5,350 nucleotides of DNA from Peptococcaceae bacterium (GTDB lineage: Bacteria > Bacillota > Desulfitobacteriia > Desulfitobacteriales > Desulfitobacteriaceae): positions 1 to 5,350 of the forward strand of contig JAITOS010000059.1 in NCBI GenBank assembly GCA_031289815.1, given 5' to 3'. Positions 1 through 5,325 of this stretch are shown here, one piece after another; the first letter of the stretch is position 1; every line of letters begins with the position of its first letter. Below the pieces are notes generated by a model. It was given only the letters and a program-made list of their open reading frames with translations. It was not told the origin of the DNA and did not search any database. A program made the position numbers and the translations under genes.

Positions 1-936
1 GCGAAATGGGGCGAAGCCGCCGCCGTCAACCGCAAATACGCCGACAGACATTTCACACAGAACAAGATTCTAACGCAAAACGTCCGTATCGGCTTTGACG
101 CGCATAAACACCGCCGAAATTTCAACGTCATGGTGGTGGGCGGTTCGGGCGCGGGCAAGACCCGCTTTTACGCGAAGCCAAATGCTATGCAAGCCAACAC
201 CTCAATGATTATCCTCGACCCGAAAGGCGAGATAGCGCGGGACACCGGGCATTTACTGGCGGCGCGGGGTATGGACGTGAAAGTGCTGGACTTAATCAAC
301 ATGGAGCGTTCCCATTGCTACAATCCGTTTGTCTATCTTAAAGAGGACAACGATGTGCAGCGACTTGTGACGAATCTGTTCAAGTCAACCACGCCGAAAG
401 GGGCGCAGACCCAAGACCCGTTTTGGGATACGGCGGCGAGTATGCTCTTAATGGCGTTGGTGTTCTATCTTCATTATGAAGCCCCGCTTGACGAGCAGAA
501 CTTCCCAATGGTGATGGAGATGTTACGCGCCGGGGAGGTGCGCGAGGACGACGACAGCTATCAATCGCCATTAGATGAACTCTATGACAGATTGGAAATG
601 CGAAGCCCCGACCATATCGCTATCAAGTATTACCGTGACTACCGTTCCGGCTCTGCAAAAACGCTCAAATCAATCCAAATCACTTTGGCGGCGCGGCTTG
701 AAAAGTTTAATCTTGAAAGCCTTGCGTCCCTCACCGTCACGGACGAGCTGGAATTGGAGAGCATTGGAGAGAAAAAGACCGCGCTGTTCATCATCATTCC
801 CGACAACGACAGCAGCTTTAACTTTCTTGTCAGCATTCTCTACACGCAACTGTTCCAACAGCTTTTCCACTCTGCCGACCACAAGCATGAGGGGAGCTTG
901 CCCGTTCACGTTCATTTCTTGATGGACGAATTTGCG
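1..936 (+). CDS. VirD4/TraG-type coupling protein, 5' exon (left-truncated)
   Basis: This is the N-terminal part of a type IV coupling protein, the inner-membrane ATPase that hands the relaxase-DNA complex to the conjugative channel. The reading frame is open from base 1 (AKWGEAAAVNRKYADRHF...), so the ATG at 130 is internal. The missing 5' end should hold the N-terminal membrane helices. Walker A is VVGGSGAGKT at 133-162, with the lysine codon at 157-159. Walker B is HFLMDEF at 913-933, with the Asp and Glu codons at 925-930. Between them lie typical T4CP stretches such as ILDPKGEIARDTG and DPFWDTAASMLL. The exon ends after GCG (Ala) at 934-936, where a group II intron begins. Read on without splicing, the frame adds Val-Arg-Pro and stops at 946-948. 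Spliced to 3448 it continues as DEFA|NVSLPDDF, as expected for this family. Family assignment is very secure; the exact subfamily name is not. Confidence 0.95.
925..936 (+). promoter_or_regulatory. Predicted intron-binding sites IBS2 and IBS1 in the 5' exon
   Basis: Group II introns recognise the last dozen bases of the 5' exon by base pairing. GACGA at 925-929 (positions -12 to -8) is the exact complement of TCGTC at 1185-1189 in domain I, a good IBS2-EBS2 pair at the expected distance. TTTGCG at 931-936 would be IBS1. Its best partner that I find is CGCAAG at 1083-1088 (five Watson-Crick pairs plus one G-U), but that lies earlier in domain I than usual for EBS1, so IBS1-EBS1 is tentative. 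These bases also encode the Walker B residues Asp-Glu-Phe-Ala. Confidence 0.5.
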
Positions 937-1480
937 GTGCGCCCGTAAGCGGTGTGAAAGCACTGCGCGGGTCAATTTGAAATCCGCCTTTGGCAAGGCG
1001 GCGGGCGTGTTATGGAACGCCCGTCATCAACCGGCTTATCCGTAGGGGAAACCCAATGGGGAGTATAGCCTGCCGGTAAAGGCGCAAGTCGGCTTAACCA
1101 TTGAGCCGCGACTGAGCGTCGAGATGAAACGCTCTGTATAAGGATAAAAGTTATACTACCTGAACGATAGCCAGAGGAGCTTTATCGTCAGCCACGACGG
1201 AATAATGGTTATTTACGTCGTGTAGCGGGGTGCAGCGTAGAGTTAGCTGAACTGCGTCTGCCACCATATCCCCCGCTTTCCGTCCGCAATATGCGGAAAA
1301 TGGCGAAAGTCGTATCCGAGAACAGAGCAAGCCTGTTCAAGCTGACCTAAACGGGGATAACCTAAACCGGAACGCCCGGAAAGGCTATGCGCTTGCGGCG
1401 CTGAATATCCGGCATGGTTACGGAACCCTCGTAGTAGTCCGGGGACGGGAAAGCCGTCCACATGGCGAAGGAGGGTAGTC
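937..1480 (+). ncRNA. Group II intron 5' ribozyme region, domains I-III
   Basis: This stretch of more than 500 bases holds no supported gene and is dense in hairpins, as expected of the intron scaffold. Visible stems include GAGCGT/ACGCTC around 1115-1133, CACGACG (1193-1199) with CGTCGTG (1216-1222), CCGCA (1284-1288) with TGCGG (1292-1296), and GGACGG (1443-1448) with CCGTCC (1454-1459). The last is nested inside ACCCTC (1425-1430) pairing with GAGGGT (1471-1476), and is likely domain III. Domain I should contain the exon-binding sites. Exact subdomain borders are my inference from hand pairing, not from a covariance model. Confidence 0.8.
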
Positions 1481-1497
1481 TACTCCCCAGAATAACA

Positions 1498-1522
1498 AAG
1501 GAAAGGTGCGTGAGGCACTATG
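1498..1522 (+). promoter_or_regulatory. Ribosome-binding site and start hairpin of the maturase gene
   Basis: AAGGAAAGG at 1498-1506 is the only purine-rich site before the ATG at 1520. It lies rather far away, about 13 bases. A small hairpin, GTGC (1506-1509) with GCAC (1515-1518) and loop GTGAG, sits between the site and the start codon; folding it would bring the two closer. An in-frame TGA at 1511-1513 excludes any earlier start. In Ll.LtrB the equivalent domain IVa stem-loop holds the ribosome-binding site and is where the maturase binds and represses its own translation. A similar role here is inference. Confidence 0.5.
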
Positions 1523-3343
1523 AGAAGTCCTCAACTTGTTCTGGAAAATCTACAGCGGCACAGCCTTGACAAAAACTATCGGTATGAAAGGCTGTACAGA
1601 AATCTCTACAACCCCGATTTCTATTTGTTGGCCTATCAGAATATCTACGCCAACAAAGGGGCAATGACGCCGGGAATCGACGGCCTGACGCTTGACGGGT
1701 ACGGCATGGAGCGGGTCAATCAGGTGATTGAATCACTGAGAAACCATAGCTATCGGCCTAATCCCGCCCGCAGACGCTACATTCCAAAGCAAAATAATCC
1801 AAGCAAAAAGCGTCCGCTGGGTATCCCCTCGGCCAACGATAAACTGGTGCAGGAAATTGTTCGGATGATACTGGAAAGTATCTATGAGCCAACCTTTTCG
1901 ACCTGTTCTCATGGGTTCAGACCCAAACGGAGTTGCCACACCGCCTTGCTTCAAATCCAGCACAACTTTACGGCGGTAAAATGGTTTGTGGAGGGCGACA
2001 TCAAAGCATATTTCGACACCATTGACCACCACATCCTGATTGGCATACTCCGCCGCCGTATCGCGGACGAAGCCCTTATCGAGCTTCTATGGAAATTCCT
2101 GAAAGCCGGATATTTGGAGGACTGGCAGTACAACGCCACCTTCAGCGGAACGCCGCAAGGCTCCGGTATCAGTCCAATTCTGGCAAACATCTATCTAAAC
2201 GAACTGGATATGTATATGGAAGAATACAAAAAAGGCTTTGAACGGGGTGAAATTCGCGGGCATTACAACGAATATGCCAGACGGCGCAGCACTTATCAGC
2301 GTTTCGTATTGAAATGCAAGCAAAATTGGCAAACCATGAGCGCGGAAGAAAAGAAAGCGGCTCTAACCGAGCAAAAACGGCTTCGCAAAGAATATCAGCA
2401 ATTTCCCGGACTTAACCCTATGGACGACGGATACCGGAGAATCCAGTATGTACGCTACGCCGACGACTTTCTTGTTGGCGTTATTGGGAGCAAAGCGGAC
2501 GCAGAGGGCGTAAAGGCGGATATTTCCCGCTTCCTCTCGGACAAGCTGAAGCTCACCATGTCAGCGGAAAAGACCCTCGTCACGCACGGACACGATAAAG
2601 CCCGGTTTTTGGGCTATGACGTTACCGTGAATGACGATAATTCCACCCGCAAAACCTCAAAGGGACAGACACGTATCTATATGAACCGTGTCAAGTTATA
2701 TCTTCCCCGCGAAAAGTGGATTGGGAAACTGCTGGACTACGGCGTTTTGAAAATCTCAAGGGGTGAAAACGGGGGCGAAAAATGGAAGCCGTTACAGCGG
2801 GATGACTATATGTATCTCGCTCCCCATGAAATCGTAATGCAGTACAACGCGCAAATCAGGGGCATTTACAATTATTACCGCCTTGCGTCCAATGTGTCAG
2901 TGCTAAGTAAATTCCGCTATGTCATGGAATACAGTATGTACAAAACCCTTGCCGGGAAATACCAAATCACCATGACTAAGGCAAAGCTGAAATACACAAA
3001 AGGCGGAGCCTTCTCTGTTCCCTATCAGAACAAGTCCGGTGAGAAAACAGTAACTTTCTACGATGAGGGCTTCCGGCGCGTGAAATTCGCAATGGGGAGC
3101 TTCGTTGACCAAACACCCGAATATGCCAAGCTAAACAAACCGGGAGAACTGTTCTTCCGCTACAAAGCGGGAAAATGTGAACTCTGTGGCATAAAAAGCA
3201 AGGATGTGACGGTTCATCAGGTGGGTACGCTGAAAGTATTGACCGGACAGACCGAATGGGAACGAGTTATGCTGAAAAAACGGCGCAAAACCCTAATTGT
3301 TTGTAGAGATTGCCACGCAAATATCCATACTCCTGTAGATTGA
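1520..3343 (+). CDS. ltrA: Group II intron reverse transcriptase/maturase with HNH endonuclease
   Basis: A 607-residue multifunctional intron protein. It binds the intron RNA to help it splice, then copies the intron into DNA at the target site. RT1 covers IPKQNNPSKKRPLGIPSAND and following, near residues 88-125. RT2 is SHGFRPKRSCHTAL from Ser130. RT3 is GDIKAYFDTIDH, with the first catalytic Asp at 160. RT4 is GTPQGSGISPILANIYL around residues 210-226. The YADD catalytic box is residues 313-316. An insert of about 80 charged, probably helical residues separates RT4 from YADD, as in many LtrA-like proteins. RT6/7 follows (MSAEKT, ARFLGYDV). A thumb/X maturase domain spans about residues 420-490. 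A C-terminal HNH/zinc-type endonuclease domain has Cys553, Cys556, His566, Cys595, Cys598, His599 and His603. No frameshift or missing catalytic residue is seen, and the length is normal for the family. The start is the first ATG after an in-frame TGA at 1511. The symbol is used in the family sense. Confidence 0.97.
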   Translation: MRSPQLVLENLQRHSLDKNYRYERLYRNLYNPDFYLLAYQNIYANKGAMTPGIDGLTLDGYGMERVNQVIESLRNHSYRPNPARRRYIPKQNNPSKKRPLGIPSANDKLVQEIVRMILESIYEPTFSTCSHGFRPKRSCHTALLQIQHNFTAVKWFVEGDIKAYFDTIDHHILIGILRRRIADEALIELLWKFLKAGYLEDWQYNATFSGTPQGSGISPILANIYLNELDMYMEEYKKGFERGEIRGHYNEYARRRSTYQRFVLKCKQNWQTMSAEEKKAALTEQKRLRKEYQQFPGLNPMDDGYRRIQYVRYADDFLVGVIGSKADAEGVKADISRFLSDKLKLTMSAEKTLVTHGHDKARFLGYDVTVNDDNSTRKTSKGQTRIYMNRVKLYLPREKWIGKLLDYGVLKISRGENGGEKWKPLQRDDYMYLAPHEIVMQYNAQIRGIYNYYRLASNVSVLSKFRYVMEYSMYKTLAGKYQITMTKAKLKYTKGGAFSVPYQNKSGEKTVTFYDEGFRRVKFAMGSFVDQTPEYAKLNKPGELFFRYKAGKCELCGIKSKDVTVHQVGTLKVLTGQTEWERVMLKKRRKTLIVCRDCHANIHTPVD

Positions 3344-3352
3344 GTAGAGGGG

Positions 3353-3386
3353 GAGCCGTATACATTGAGAGGTGTACGTACGGTTC
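3353..3386 (+). ncRNA. Group II intron domain V (catalytic hairpin)
   Basis: A 34-base hairpin forming the metal-binding active centre of the ribozyme. The lower helix pairs 3353-3361 (GAGCCGTAT) with 3378-3386 (GTACGGTTC), including the conserved G-U pair at 3355/3384 and the catalytic AGC triad at 3354-3356. A two-base bulge, A3376-C3377, separates it from an upper helix, 3362-3366 with 3371-3375, closed by a GAGA tetraloop at 3367-3370. Length, triad, bulge and GNRA loop all match functional domain V. Confidence 0.96.
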
Positions 3387-3389
3387 CGG

Positions 3390-3444
3390 GGCGAGTGCCC
3401 GGAAACCTGCCGTAGCAATACGGTAAGGCGCTGGGTACTTAGCC
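3390..3444 (+). ncRNA. Group II intron domain VI with bulged branch-point A at 3441
   Basis: The domain carrying the adenosine whose 2'-OH attacks the 5' splice site. The basal stem is GGC (3390-3392) with GCC (3442-3444). A3441 is unpaired, with G3393-U3440 above it, then AGTGCCC (3394-3400) pairs with GGGTACT (3433-3439). Inner pairs are CCT/AGG and CCGT/ACGG around the loop AGCAAT. The tail TAC (3445-3447) ends the intron, putting the bulged A seven bases from the splice site counting itself, the usual geometry for branching. Confidence 0.92.
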
Positions 3445-3447
3445 TAC

Positions 3448-4056
3448 AACGTGAGTCTGCCGGATGACTTTGACAAGATACTTTCCGTTATGCGCTCACG
3501 CGGCGTGTCGGTAAGTATCATACTCCAAAACATGGCGCAGTTAAAGGCTTTGTTCGAGAAACAATGGGAGAGCATTTGCGGCAACTGCGACGAGTTTTTG
3601 TATCTCGGCGGTAACGAGCAGAGTACGCATAAGTACGTTTCAGAACTGCTTGGCAAGGAAACGCTGGACACTCAAACTCACGGAAAAAGCACCGGGCACA
3701 GCGGCAATTACAGCACGAACTATCAGAACACAGGACGCGAACTGCTGACCCCGGACGAGGTTCGTATGCTGGACAACCGTTACGCACTGCTGTTTATCCG
3801 TGGCGAACGCCCGGTTATGGACGAGAAATACGACATTATGCGGCACCCCGGCGTGAGCGGAACCGCTGACGGCAAAGCCGGAGTGTTCCGGCACGGCGAA
3901 GTCACGAAATCCGTGGCGGCAATCGTCTTTGACGAGAATTTAGACCCGGCGAAGCTGCCGGAACTCCAACTCCCGGAGAGCGCAACCTACGAATTGCTTT
4001 CCGAAGAAGATTTGGAAGAATTGTTTACTAAAAAAGAGGAGGCTTCAATCAGATGA
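3448..4056 (+). CDS. VirD4/TraG-type coupling protein, 3' exon
   Basis: The C-terminal 202 residues of the coupling protein, in frame with the exon ending at 936 once the intron is removed. It opens NVSLPDDFDKILSVMRSR and continues through VSIILQNMAQLKALF, the conserved part of the T4CP ATPase domain that follows Walker B (the Gln in QNMAQ is the usual motif III position). Further typical stretches are LGGNEQSTHKYVSELLG and IRGERPVMDEKYDIM. The acidic tail (LLSEEDLEELFTKKEEA) may contact the relaxosome, by analogy with other coupling proteins. The GTG at 3451 would allow a separate gene call, but it has no Shine-Dalgarno site and lies one codon inside the exon, so I do not treat it as a start. 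The two exons give 514 residues in the window. The stop at 4054-4056 overlaps the next ATG, indicating an operon. Confidence 0.94.
   Translation, partial: NVSLPDDFDKILSVMRSRGVSVSIILQNMAQLKALFEKQWESICGNCDEFLYLGGNEQSTHKYVSELLGKETLDTQTHGKSTGHSGNYSTNYQNTGRELLTPDEVRMLDNRYALLFIRGERPVMDEKYDIMRHPGVSGTADGKAGVFRHGEVTKSVAAIVFDENLDPAKLPELQLPESATYELLSEEDLEELFTKKEEASIR
4036..4042 (+). promoter_or_regulatory. Shine-Dalgarno site GAGGAGG inside the T4CP 3' end
   Basis: GAGGAGG lies ten bases before the ATG at 4053 and inside the last codons of the coupling-protein gene. With the ATGA stop/start overlap it suggests that the small membrane protein is translated in coupling with the T4CP. Confidence 0.8.
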
Positions 4057-4397
4057 AAAAGCAAAACAGCAACACGCCAAAGGGCGTAAAAAAAGGACTG
4101 CGGATTTACGCGGCGGTTATCGCAATCGCCGCCTTGACGTTCAATTTCGGAATGACGGCGTTCGCGGCGGCAACCACGGGAGGCAACGACCCGATTCAGA
4201 TGGTCAACAACCTGAGTGACTTCATATTCGGGCTAATTAGGGCAATCGGTATGATTCTTATCGGTTTCGGCGTCGTTCAAGTCGGCTTGTCGCTGAAAAG
4301 CCACGACCCAAGCCAGCGGGCGAACGGCTTTATGACGCTTGCGGGCGGCATTATCATCATGCTGGCGAAAGAAATCTTAGCCCTCATCGTAGGGTAA
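4053..4397 (+). CDS. Small secreted two-helix membrane protein, VirB2-like pilin candidate
   Basis: A 114-residue protein with a basic N-terminus (KKGLRIY) and a hydrophobic segment at about residues 18-38 ending in TAFAAA, a good signal-peptidase I site near residue 38. The mature part of about 75 residues has two hydrophobic helices, near 57-80 (FIFGLIRAIGMILIGFGVVQ) and 92-113 (GFMTLAGGIIIMLAKEILA). They are joined by a short polar loop, KSHDPSQRANG. A cleaved signal plus two helices and a small polar loop is the architecture of VirB2/TrbC-type T4SS pilins and of the small pilin-like proteins found after traG in Firmicute conjugative elements. The position right after the coupling-protein gene, sharing ATGA, supports a role in the mating channel. 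The exact family is not certain; another small channel subunit is possible. Confidence 0.75.
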   Translation: MKKQNSNTPKGVKKGLRIYAAVIAIAALTFNFGMTAFAAATTGGNDPIQMVNNLSDFIFGLIRAIGMILIGFGVVQVGLSLKSHDPSQRANGFMTLAGGIIIMLAKEILALIVG

Positions 4398-4414
4398 GGC
4401 GGGAGGTTTGGCGT

Positions 4415-4630
4415 ATGCAACAGCATTATATCAGTAAGTGCGAGTGTCACATACACTCGCTCGACGGCGGGCTTGCGGAAGCCACAATCCTCAAACGGAT
4501 TGAGGACAATCTGTACCTTGCCGACTACAACGGAGTGAAATGCACGGCGTTCTACCACCCGTTATTGGCGCGTTACTGCGTCGATGACGTAAACGGGCGT
4601 ATCGGTGATAATGTACACGATGGCAGATAA
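4415..4630 (+). CDS. Small hypothetical protein of the conjugation operon
   Basis: A 71-residue soluble protein with no signal peptide or membrane helix. I do not recognise a named family. The start has a good Shine-Dalgarno site, GGGAGG at 4401-4406, eight bases before the ATG, and the gene begins 17 bases after the previous stop. The sequence is mixed in charge and likely strand-rich (LYLADYNGVKCTAFYHPLL, then RYCVDDVNGRIGD), suggesting a small beta-type fold. Three cysteines (two in the N-terminal KCECHIH region and KCTAF, plus one in RYCVDD) and several histidines are present, but their spacing does not make a clear zinc site. Location argues for an accessory or regulatory part of the transfer module. 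Function unknown. Confidence 0.7.
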   Translation: MQQHYISKCECHIHSLDGGLAEATILKRIEDNLYLADYNGVKCTAFYHPLLARYCVDDVNGRIGDNVHDGR

Positions 4631-4637
4631 ACACAGC

Positions 4638-4667
4638 GCGGGGCAGGGCTGAAAAGCCCTGTTCTGC
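4638..4667 (+). terminator. Intercistronic GAAA-capped stem-loop (weak terminator or processing site)
   Basis: Bases 4638-4650 pair with 4655-4667 around a GAAA tetraloop (4651-4654); the core AGGGCT/AGCCCT is perfect, the base includes G-U pairs. What follows is AACCTTTATAAGGAG, without a real T run, so efficient intrinsic termination is doubtful. Partial read-through, mRNA stabilisation or processing before the next gene is equally possible. Confidence 0.55.
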
Positions 4668-4691
4668 AACCTTTATAAGGAGATGAGCAAA

Positions 4692-5258
4692 ATGGACGAC
4701 ACAAGAAAAGACATACGGTTCATAAACAGCGAATACAAAACGCTGTTCACGATTAAGGACGGTGAGCGCATTAAATTCACGTCCGGCTACGACGGCCAGG
4801 TTTCCACCCGGAAATGCCGCTGGCTCGACGAAACACATCTCACCGTAAACGGTGAAACATATCATAGCTGTCAGCTTGCCGAAATATGCGAACGCAACGG
4901 GCATACGATTGAACCCGCCGCCGCGCCGGAACCTAAGCTTGACGTTCTCGCGGCGAAGTACGGCGATAATATGCAAGCTATTGAAATCCCAATGACGGAA
5001 ACGGCGATTGGTGAGTTGGTCGGCGGCGAATATGAAATATCGCCGCTGCGCTACCAAAGCGGCAAAATCGCCGCCGCCCTCGTTCGCGGCGCGGACGGCA
5101 TAGCGGTCTGCGGTATCGGTAAGTACGATACGCTCACGAGTTTGCACCCGTATACCGCGCAGACGTATAAGCGGGAGTTAAGTCCCGCCGAATCGTCAAA
5201 AATCGACGCGGTTTGCGCCGCGAACAAAAATCCGAAAGAGCGCGAGTATGGACGGTAA
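4692..5258 (+). CDS. Hypothetical accessory protein of the conjugation module
   Basis: A protein of 188 residues with no signal peptide or membrane segment. I do not recognise a named family with confidence. I choose the ATG at 4692, not the one at 4683: the Shine-Dalgarno AAGGAG at 4677-4682 directly abuts 4683 but is nine bases before 4692. The N-terminal part (about residues 8-65) looks strand-rich (YKTLFTIKDGERIKFTSG, RKCRWLDETHLTVNGETY, then CQLAEICERNGHTIEPA). Such segments recur in accessory proteins of Firmicute conjugative elements, to my recollection. A Pro/Ala hinge (PAAAPEP) leads to a second part with IEIPMTETAIGELVGGEY and a basic, polar C-terminus. The gene stands between two stem-loops. 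Function unknown; a cytoplasmic role in or beside transfer is inferred only from position. Confidence 0.75.
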   Translation: MDDTRKDIRFINSEYKTLFTIKDGERIKFTSGYDGQVSTRKCRWLDETHLTVNGETYHSCQLAEICERNGHTIEPAAAPEPKLDVLAAKYGDNMQAIEIPMTETAIGELVGGEYEISPLRYQSGKIAAALVRGADGIAVCGIGKYDTLTSLHPYTAQTYKRELSPAESSKIDAVCAANKNPKEREYGR

Positions 5259-5263
5259 ATCAC

Positions 5264-5299
5264 AGCAGGGCAAGCCGGAAACGGTTTGCCCTGCTTTTT
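5264..5299 (+). terminator. Strong stem-loop with T run, likely intrinsic terminator
   Basis: Bases 5264-5277 pair with 5282-5295 (14 pairs, one G-U) around a GAAA tetraloop (5278-5281), followed by TTTTT to 5299. This has the form of a Rho-independent terminator. Since the next gene starts only 24 bases later with no visible promoter, it probably attenuates or protects mRNA and does not end the operon outright. Confidence 0.75.
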
Positions 5300-5301
5300 A
5301 C

Positions 5302-5325
5302 AAGGAGGGAGGTGGTTAATCGGTG
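5302..5325 (+). promoter_or_regulatory. Tandem Shine-Dalgarno sites before a GTG start
   Basis: AAGGAGG at 5302-5308 runs into GGAGGTG at 5308-5314. The second lies eight bases before GTG at 5323, the ideal distance. An in-frame TAA at 5317-5319 rules out any earlier start for that frame, so these sites decide the GTG start. Confidence 0.75.

Larger units (their letters stand above)
937..3447 (+). mobile_element. Complete group II intron inserted in the coupling-protein gene
   Basis: A self-splicing, retrohoming retroelement. The 5' end GTGCG at 937-941 matches the GUGYG consensus, and the 3' end is TAC at 3445-3447, matching the AY rule. Removing 937-3447 joins codon GCG (934-936) to AAC (3448-3450) with no frame change and restores a family-typical coupling-protein sequence across the junction, which fixes both boundaries. 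Inside are a structured 5' region (domains I-III, about 937-1480), the reverse transcriptase gene in domain IV (1520-3343), domain V (3353-3386) and domain VI (3390-3444). All parts needed for splicing and mobility appear intact. The HNH-bearing, maturase-type protein and the D5/D6 form suggest a bacterial LtrA-like lineage and argue against class C; the exact class needs a phylogeny. The element lies on the same strand as the host gene, as splicing requires. Confidence 0.95.

Noticed and set aside
130..948. Stand-alone 272-codon gene starting at ATG 130
   Set aside because: The frame is open and T4CP-like from base 1, so 130 is internal; the stop at 946-948 lies inside the intron and is not the real end of the protein.
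575..996. Overlapping open frames inside the T4CP 5' exon (plus 575-922; minus 380-571, 639-836, 670-996)
   Set aside because: These are shadow frames of a strongly conserved coupling-protein reading frame; the translations are low in complexity and unlike any family.
1243..1461. Minus-strand 72-codon frame in the intron 5' region
   Set aside because: This stretch is explained by ribozyme structure, and the frame has no family resemblance.
1733..3112. Minus-strand open frames opposite the reverse transcriptase (1733-2032, 1951-2190, 2903-3112)
   Set aside because: All are antisense shadows of the RT/maturase gene, which carries complete motifs in the plus frame.
937..3447. Retron, diversity-generating retroelement or defence-type reverse transcriptase
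   Set aside because: The RT has a maturase X domain and an HNH domain and sits inside clear group II domains V and VI; no retron ncRNA, template/variable repeat pair or CRISPR array is visible.
3444..3894. Minus-strand open frames opposite the T4CP 3' exon
   Set aside because: These are antisense shadows of a conserved domain.
3451..4056. Separate 201-codon gene starting at GTG 3451, making the T4CP a pseudogene
   Set aside because: There is no Shine-Dalgarno site, and the Asn codon at 3448-3450 just before it belongs to the reconstituted T4CP after intron removal. The gene is split by an apparently intact splicing intron.
4683..4691. ATG at 4683 as start of the accessory gene
   Set aside because: It abuts the AAGGAG site with no spacing; the in-frame ATG at 4692 has nine bases of spacing.
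4491..5147. Minus-strand 218-codon open frame
   Set aside because: It lies opposite two plus-strand genes with good ribosome-binding sites, crosses a stem-loop, and its translation shows no recognisable domain.
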